A stretch of 64,000 nucleotides of DNA, taken from the NCBI GenBank assembly GCA_022818135.1, contig JAFMSR010000007.1, forward strand, positions 3,898,181 to 3,962,180, written 5' to 3'. How positions within the stretch are numbered: position 1 is the stretch's first letter; the number at the start of each line of letters is the position of its first letter. Shown here one piece after another: positions 41,901 to 50,900 of the stretch. The notes beneath the pieces are model-generated. The model was not told the origin of the DNA. It ran no database searches and saw only the letters and a program-made list of their open reading frames with translations. This stretch comes from Saxidomus purpurata. Taxonomy: Eukaryota; Mollusca; Bivalvia; Venerida; Veneridae. The translations under genes and the position numbers were made by a program.

Positions 41901-44900
41901 GTATTGCAGAAGCATATCTTCAATACATACATAGGAAAGAAAATATTGACAGTTAAAATATGTTTTAAAACTGCAGAAGTATATCTTCAATACATATATA
42001 ATCATAGAAATGGAAATAGTGACCACTAAAATACAATGTAGGAAAATCAATTCAATGAGTACAAAATGCTAAATATAGACAGAGGTATTCTGCTAGCATA
42101 GATGAGTTATGCAGTCAGTTATAGCCTGACAAATCAAAGCATGCACCAGAGTCTCAGTATAGAGTTGCATGATGCAGAAGATAAGACATGCAAATATGAA
42201 AATGTAAGTTGATGACTACACATTTCCCTTCCCTACTTTCAAGTAATTGTTTTACTTGGTTCAAGTTACTGAAAGCAAAGGACTGACTATGAAGGTAAAA
42301 GATGAACTTTGCTTCCAATTTTATACAAAACCTGAATCATTATCTTAATCATTATCTTTCATGATTAATAGTTTCATTGCTCTTTCCTTAAATGTGACAC
42401 ATGCAAAACAGAAATATTGACATATCATAGGCTAAACTTTCAGTTCTTTATTGACAAAAACCTAATCAAAACCAAAAGTGAACAACCTCACATGCTGACG
42501 AACAGTTTAGTAATGCTGCCTGACTCTAGATTATCTACGAGTCCCACAAATTACCCAGACATACTGACAGTCAATGACAGCTCTATATGCCTTCTCCAAA
42601 GTTGAGAAACAAATCTTAAGCTTCCTCATCATGGTTTCTTGATAGGTGAAAATAGATGGCAATACATTTTTGAGAACTTGCAAATTTTAGAGGTATTGCA
42701 CTGAAATACAATGGTAACAATAAGTTTGAATATCATGATTCAAGTCCATGGTATAATTCCATCAGTCCCTTCACCTGACAATACAGAAAATTTATGTAAG
42801 TCTATGCATCTAACAAATGCATGCTTAAGAGCCTGAGTAAGTCAGAAAAGCACCAAGAACATGCCTGGAAATTAAACTCTCATCTACATGTATATGGTGA
42901 CTAACACTAGACTTTTGAGATACTGGTACAAGGCCACATAGATGTATGCACAATGCATTGGATGTTTGCACAAGGTAACAGAAATATTAACACAAGGTTT
43001 ATGCACAAAAGGCAACAGAAATGTTTGCACAAGGTGAAATGATAGCATGCAAAAGTCAACAGGAATGTTTGCACACATCAACAGGAATATTGCAAAGGGC
43101 AATTAGGGCAGTAAACAAACAAAAAAATTGATGATGAATTGCCATGCAATATAAAGCCCCCTACTTGTTGGGGCAATCTATACATAATACAAATGTACAC
43201 ATTTATCCTGTGGTAAAGGTAATCCAATGAAATTACTGAGGAGAATAAGTATGTCACAGATCATTTATATTTGTAAATCTGTACATGTGGCAATGTAGAT
43301 ACAGCTATATCAAACCAAGGTATAACACCTACTTGTGACGTTGGGAGTAGGTGGCTGGGTGTTGTTTGCGACACATATTTAAGGTATGGGTAATAATTGT
43401 GGTACTACAGTCTATGCATGTACAAGCTACAGAGGATAGGAAATACTGCTATATAATGAGAATGTTGAGCTGTAAGTGTGACCTTGACCTCAGGAGTAGG
43501 TGGCTGGGTGTTGTGCAAGACACACCTTCATCACATGACTAACACTCCTGTGAAGTTATATTGAAATTGGTCCATGCACTAAAAATATACAGAGAAATAT
43601 AAAAATATGATACTAACTTACAGAGTTTGAGCTCTTAAGTATGACCTTGACTTGGGGAGCAAGGGAATGGGCATTGTGCATCATTCACCCTCTTTACATT
43701 GGTAACAATTTCATAATGTTATATCAAAATTGGTTCCTACATGTGGGAGGTACAGACCAGAAACGAAATTGATCTTAATAGAATTTGAGCCCTCATAGAT
43801 AGAAGGTTATGTGTTCAAGCCCTGCCACAGACATGTCTCTTTAAGTGAGAAAGTTGGCAGATTCTTTCAAGAACAGGAGCTAGTACTGGTTTGCAAAATA
43901 GCTGGACTGGGCTTTAAACTCCTATAACTAGGGGCATGACACACCTTTTGTGGTATGGGTAACTGTTGTGTGAAGTTACATCAAAATTGGTGCATGCATG
44001 TGGAAGATACTAACCAGAAACAAAATTGCAGACGGACAGAACAGCAAAAGCCTGTAGTAATCGAACCGGACATATGACCAGTAGGGCACTAAAATTAGCA
44101 CCATGCAAGACTATTGGGATGCATGTGCAAGGCAACATGAAAGTTTGCATAAAGCAAGAGTATGTTTGCACCAAATCGCAGGAATGCTTTCTAAAGGCAA
44201 AAGGAATGTCTGGGAACAAGCAGAAATTCCACCCATGCAAAAGGCTCAAAATTGTGTTTCTGTGAATGTCAGACAAGTTGGAGAACAAATCAAATAAATA
44301 TAAGAAAGAAGGCATTTAGAATACATGACTGAACAAAATAATGTACATCAGTCCTGTTTAAATATAAGTCCTTTATGTATGACATAACATCCCTAGAGTA
44401 AAGACTTCACTTTATTGCCTTTCAAGTTCAAAAACTCAATAAAATTGAATACTTAAAACTTAATTACATGTACATGCTCTTCTCACATTCTCTCCTCTCA
44501 AAAAACTAAATTACCTGTGACAAGGCAATGAAGAATGTTTTACAATCCTTTTGAACTTTAAACAAAATATTTGAAATAGGGCCTTGAATGAAGAGTCAGA
44601 CTGTATCCCAACTGAGCGCATATCAATGTCTTTTTACTCCAGTTTCCATGGTGGTCTTATAATTGTTTAAACTAGAACTGTCACAAGAGTGACGAATTAT
44701 ACCCCCACAATACAGCTTTGTCACAGAAGTATGGCAACCATAAGAAAGGAATGGCCACAAGGACATAGAGTTGAGTTATTATACAATAACTTGTGTAAAT
44801 GTATTGTTTTAACAGCATACAAAATGTGTAAGGTTGACCTTGACCCTTGTGACCTTGACCCCCAATTTTTTTTTTGCTACAATTAATTAACAGTTTTATT

Positions 44901-47900
44901 TTTTTTAGTAACAGTGAGCTTGACCTTGACCCTAGTGACCTTGACCCCAAAAATTTTGGCAATAACTCTGTTATTTGTCAAGATAGAGTTATGGTTCTTG
45001 TACACTGCACTTCCTCTGAATGTGCTTGACCATTTTATGAAGTCTTAATGAATTCCAGCCAATGGTTTTCGAATTATGCTCTGGAAGAGTAAAAGTAACA
45101 AAGGGCAATAACTCTGAAATGAGTCAAGGTAGAGTTATTGCTCTTTTGCACTGCACTTCCTCTCATAGTGCTTGACCATTGTGTGAAGTTGTATTGAATT
45201 CCAACCAGTAGTTTTCAAGTTATGCTCTGGACAAGGAAAAGTAACAAAGGGCAATAACTCTGTAATTAGTCAAGATAGAGTAATGGTTCCTGTGCACTGC
45301 ACTTCCTCTAAATGTTCTTGACCATTGTATGAAGTTGTATTGAATTCCAACCAGTAGTTTTCAAGTTATGCTCAGGACAAGGAAAAGTTGCAAAGGGTAA
45401 CAAGCTTTTTGAAGTCAAGGCCCCTGTGACCTTGACCTTTGACCCGGTGACCTCAAAATCAATAGGGGTCATCTACTAGTCATGACTAACCTCCATGCCA
45501 AATATGAAGACTGTGGGTCAAAGGAATCTTAAGTTATTGGGCGGACAAGCTTTTTGAAGTCAAGGCCCCTGTGACCTTGACCTTTGACCCGGTGACCTCA
45601 AAATCAATAGGGGTCATCTACTAGTCATGACTAACCTCCATGCCAAATATGAAGACTGTGGGTCAAAGGAATCTTAAGTTATTGGGCGGACAAGGAAAAA
45701 CCGACGGACGGCCGGACGGACAAGCTGATTCCAGTATACCCTCCTTACAACTTCGTTGTGCGGGGGTATAAAGAGGACACAATGGGAAGGACATTGACTT
45801 CCATCAAGGTAGAAATCATTTTAGTTTGCAGCATTACTTTGAATATTTTGTGTATCCTTTACAGCTTAATTCTATCTAACTGATCTCGGAGCAGAAAATA
45901 TAGGCTACGGAGAGTTTTTTTAGCCATACATCTGACAACCAAAGAAACACAACATTTTTTTTTGCTAGGTCTGGATAAACCACCATGCCAAATCCAGCAA
46001 AACTGACTGCGTACAACTCTCTTCGACACAGGTTCCCAGAATCTGACCTTCCTAAAGAGTCTTTGACAGCCACCGCCGGCCGACACAGGGAAGTATATAT
46101 AGATGTTGTGATCCTCAGCATTCACCGGCTTCTCTACAAACGGTCGTTGAAAAGACGTTCCATTTACATCAATGGCATCCTCGTTCTCTTCAAAACAGCC
46201 TACAACACAGAAATTAAAGGTATGTAGTCCTGTATCTACAGTAATTATCTGTCTCACCAAACATTTAAAATATATGTATGGTCAACGGCACATTTATTAA
46301 GGTATTATAACGTTGAAATTAATCTGTAAAGTCAAGAACTTGTATCCGAAAACAAGAATGACATTTCAATCTAACAAGAGGGCCAATATTGCCCTATATG
46401 GCCCACCTGAGTACATACCTACTTATGAACCAATTTTATCGAAATTCAACCTTAAACTATATAGCATGGTTAACAAATGTGGCTTCTAGAGTGTTACAAA
46501 GGTTTTTCTTTGATCTGACCATGTGACATAGTTTTGAACTCAGGTAATCCAGATTCGAACTTGACCTAGAAATCATGGAGAGAAACATTCTGACCATCTT
46601 TATGAAGATTGGATGACAAATGTGTTACCTCTAGAGTTTGAACGTACAGACAAATGACAGATGACAGAAAACGGGGGAAGGGGCAGGGGCAATCACAATA
46701 TCTCATCTTTTTCAGGTGAGCTAAAAAAAAAAAAGAGCCCACACTATTTACAGTTCCTTTGAACTTGAGATCTGTACTAATCATGTATATAAGCAAAAGT
46801 CAGCAATGACACTTTATGTATGCAGTATTTGACTTCTACACTGATGAATTCATCCTTGCATTTCCTACACATGGACAGGGGTATCTGATCTTAGACCACT
46901 ATAATTACAGCTAGTCTGTATCAACCATGTGCCAGATTAATGTATATCAAACACCAATAAATCTATCAAACCTTTCTCAACGTCATCTCTGTTCATCACA
47001 GCATATCTAGGATGAGCTATGCCTTCCCTCACAAGTATTTTGTAAACTTCACGCCTAAAACAAATGTAAGTAGATTCTATTTAGGAAACAGAAAGAATGT
47101 TGAAAAGCTTTTTTTTTTTAGAAAAACTGCTACAGATACCAAGCACTTTTTTCAGTATATGTATATTCTGTTTTAAGATGCACAAAATCTTCTTATAGGT
47201 CACCAGGATGTGTCTAAATAATCTAAAACAAGTTCAAACTAGACTTATCACTAAATGTGATTAATACCCCCGAAAGACTGCTTTATAAACTGAGGAAGTT
47301 CGTAGTGACAAAATACCTTGTAAAACAAGAGCTGTCACATGACATCACGCTCGACTATTCGAAAGCTTGTTGGTAAAATGGGGTTTTTGTCTAAGAACAG
47401 GAGTATTGTGTAATTGTCTATAAGAATTAAGGTCAAAGATATGAAACTTGTTCAAAGACCTTTGTAAATGTACATTGCATTCAAAGCCTTACTCTGGATT
47501 CTGCAAGCCAACTGGAGGGAGGATGGGGGGGATAATTTCAAAGAAATACATAACCTTGTGTATTTGATCATGAATAATTTTGTAACTTTTCAAAATTGAT
47601 ATGTATAGAATACAAGAGGGCCATGATGGCCCTGTATCGCTCACCTGTCTACCATTGGCAAAAATAAAAAGGTTATTAATAGCAGAAAGGATCAATTTTT
47701 ACCTTTGGCTCATGATATCCTCTTAATAAGCCTATGTAAAATCAAAAGACCCCCACCCAGGCAGGGTTAATTTTGACCCTGAGGTCAGGATTTGAACAAT
47801 CTTGGTAGAGAGTCAGTTATTGCCACATGCTGAATATCTAGCTCTAGGCCTCATTATTTTGCTGTCTGATCATGATCTGCACTGTTGGCTATTCTTTTTT

Positions 47901-50900
47901 GCTGTCTGATCATGATCTGCATAATATTCATTGTATGTTGGCTGGTCATGATCTGCACTGTCAGCTTTTTTTTTTTTTGCTGTCTAATCATGATCTGCAC
48001 TGTTTGCTATGCATTATTTAGCTGTCTGATCATGATCTGCACTTTCATAATTTAGCTGTCTGATCATGATCTGCCTTTCATTATTTTGCTGTCTGATCAT
48101 GATCTGCCTTTCTGACAAATTTCAAGGATATCTGGGCTGAAAATGTAACTCTAGAGTGTTAACAAGGTTTTTCCATATTTGGGCTGTGACCTAGTTTTGA
48201 CCCCAGATGACCCATATTCAAACTTGGGCTAAAAATCAACTTAACAACCTTTCTGACAAATTTCCAGGATATTTGGGCTGAAAATGTTACCTCTAGAGTG
48301 TTAACAAGGTTTTTCCATATTTGGGCTGTGTGACCTAGTTTTGACCCCAGGTGACCCATATTAAAACTTGAGCTAGAAATCATAGAAACAACCTTTCTGA
48401 CAATTGCCAGGATTTTGGACTGAAACAGTAGCCTCTAGAGCCTTAACAAGATTTTTCTATTTTTGGGCTCTGTGACCTAGTTTTTGACCCCAGATGACCC
48501 ATATTCGAACCCGTCCGAGTAATTACTGGGACAAACATCCTGACCAAGTTTCGTGACAATTGAGGAAAAAATGTGACCACTAGAGTGTTCGAACTAATGT
48601 GGACGGACGACGGACGGCGTCCCCGGCCGACGTCCGGCGGACGCGGACATTCATCGATCCTAATAGCTACCTGAGCCGCTCAGGTAGCTAGCATTTCAAA
48701 AGAAAGCCATTTTGAGTATTTCCATTTTAGTCTGGAAAAACTGTGACAAAATTCTAAGTTAAAAAGGGCATAAAGATGTCAAAAATCAAAAACATTGGTG
48801 AAGATAGTGACATTTTAAGTTTCAAGTCAATTCGTTCGATAGTATTCTATCTTTAACAAAAAATTCAAAGTTACAAAGGGACACAAATCTATCAAAAATC
48901 AAAACAGAGTTATAGAGATTGTTTCCTCAGGTGTAGATGTTGATGGTTGACACATACTTTGAGTTTCAAGTCAATACTTTTGATAGTATTCAAGATATTT
49001 GACTTTATAAAATCTTTTACCAAATATTCTAAGTTAAAAAGGGATATAAATCTGTCAAAAATCAAAACAGTTATGGGGATTGTTTCCTCAGGTGTAGATG
49101 TTGATGGTAAACATATATTTTGAGTTTCAAGTCAATACCTTATATAGTATTCAAGATATTTGAATTTACAAAAAAAATTTACCAAAATTCTAAGTTAAAA
49201 AGGGGCATAAATCTGTCAAAAATCAAAACAGAGTTATGGGAATTGTTTCCTCAGGTGTATATGTTGATGGTAAACACATACTTTGAGTTTCAAGTCAATA
49301 CCTTTGATAAGATATTTGAATTTATAAAAAACTTTAACCAAAAATTCTAAGTTAAAAAAGGGCATTAATCTGTCAAAAATCAAAACAGAGTTATGGGTAT
49401 TGTTTCCTCAGGTGTAGATGTTGATGGTAGACACATACTTTGAGTTTCAAGTCAATACCTTTGATAGTATTCAAGATATTTGAATTTATAAAAAACTTTA
49501 ACCAACACAGACGCCGACGCCGGGGCGAGTGCAATAGCCTCCTTATTCTTCGAATAGTCGAGCTAAAACCTAAAAAAGAGATATTGTTCTTGGCAATAAC
49601 TCTGTAATGAGTCAGGATAGAGTTATGGTTCCTGTACACTGCACTTCCTCTCATTGTGTTTGACCATTGTATGAAGTTGTATTGAATTCCAACCAGTAGT
49701 TTTCGAATTATGCTCCGGACAAGTAAAAGTAACAAAGGGCAATAGCTCTGTAATGAGTCAAGATAGAGTTGTTATTATTTTGCACTGCACTTCCTCTCAT
49801 TGTGCTTGACCATTGTATGAAGTTGTATTGAATTCCAACCAGTAGTTTTCAAATTATGTTCTGGACAAGGAAAAGTAACAAAAGGCAATAACTCTGTAAT
49901 TACTCAAGACAGAGTTGTGGTTCTTATACACTGCACTTCCTCTCATTGTGCTAGACCATTGTATGAAGTTGTATTGAATTCCAACCAGTAGTTTTCAAGT
50001 AATGCTCCGGACAAGGAAAAGTAACAAAGGGCAATAACTCTGTAATGAGTCAAGAAAGAGTTATGGTTCCTGTGCACTGCACTTCCTCTCAATGTACTTG
50101 ACCATTGTATGAAGTTGTATTGAATTCCAACCAGTAGTTTTCAAGTTATGCTCCGGACAAGGAAAAGTAACAAAGGGCAATAACTCTGTAATGAGTCAAG
50201 AAAGAGTTATGGTTCCTGTGCACTGCACTTCCTCTCATTGTGCTAGACCATTGTATGAAGTTGTATTGAATTCCAACCGGTAGTTTTCAAGTTATCCTCC
50301 GGACAAGGAAAAGTAACAAAGGGCAATAACTCTGTAATGAGTCAAGACAGAGTTGTTATTCTTTTGCACTGCACTTCCTCTCATTGTGCTTGACCATTGT
50401 ATGAAGTTGTATTGAATTCCAACCAGTAGTTTTCAAGTTATGCCCTGGACAAGGAAAAGTAACAAAGGGCAATAACTCTGTAATGAGTCAAGATAGAGTT
50501 ATGGTTCTTGTACACTGCACTTCCTCTCATTGTGCTAGACCATTGTATGAAGTTGTATTGAATTCCAACCAGTAGTTTTCAAGTTATGCCCCGGACATGG
50601 AAAAGTAACAAAGGGCAATAACTCTGTAATGAGTCAAGATGGAGTTATGGTTCTTGTGCACTGCACTTCCTCTCAATGTGCTTGACCATTGTATGAAGTT
50701 GTATTGAATTCCGACAAGTAGTTTTCAAGCTATGCTCCGGACAAGGAAAATGCAACAGACCACCTGACCTCCCGCCCACCCGCCCGACCAACCACCGGGT
50801 GACTCCTATATACCCCCCCAAACTTCGTTTCGGGGGTATAAACATAACATAAAATTAAATTTGTTCCCCTGCTTTACCAGACCCTAGTTCTTTACAAAAA

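Larger units (their letters stand above)
47324..49568 (-). mobile_element. C-type element nested in B, itself interrupted
   Basis: Starts acaagagctgtcacatgaca then tcacgctcgactattcgaa. Ends ttcgaatagtcgagctaaaa, an inverted match to the start. Units with caaaaatcaaaacagagtta and tcctcaggtgtagatgttga fill 48700-49500. Divergent from the other C copies. An A/D-type element (47612-48692) sits inside. Confidence 0.72.
47236..50842 (-). mobile_element. Family B element interrupted by nested insertions
   Basis: The B head (aactagacttatcactaaat then aatacccccgaaagactg, to 47323) stops at ataccttgtaaaa. The B body resumes at about 49569 with aaaagagatattgttcttgg. About nine units follow, then cgtttcgggggtata. 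Comparison with 1848-2870 shows that only the insertion parts them. Confidence 0.76.
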
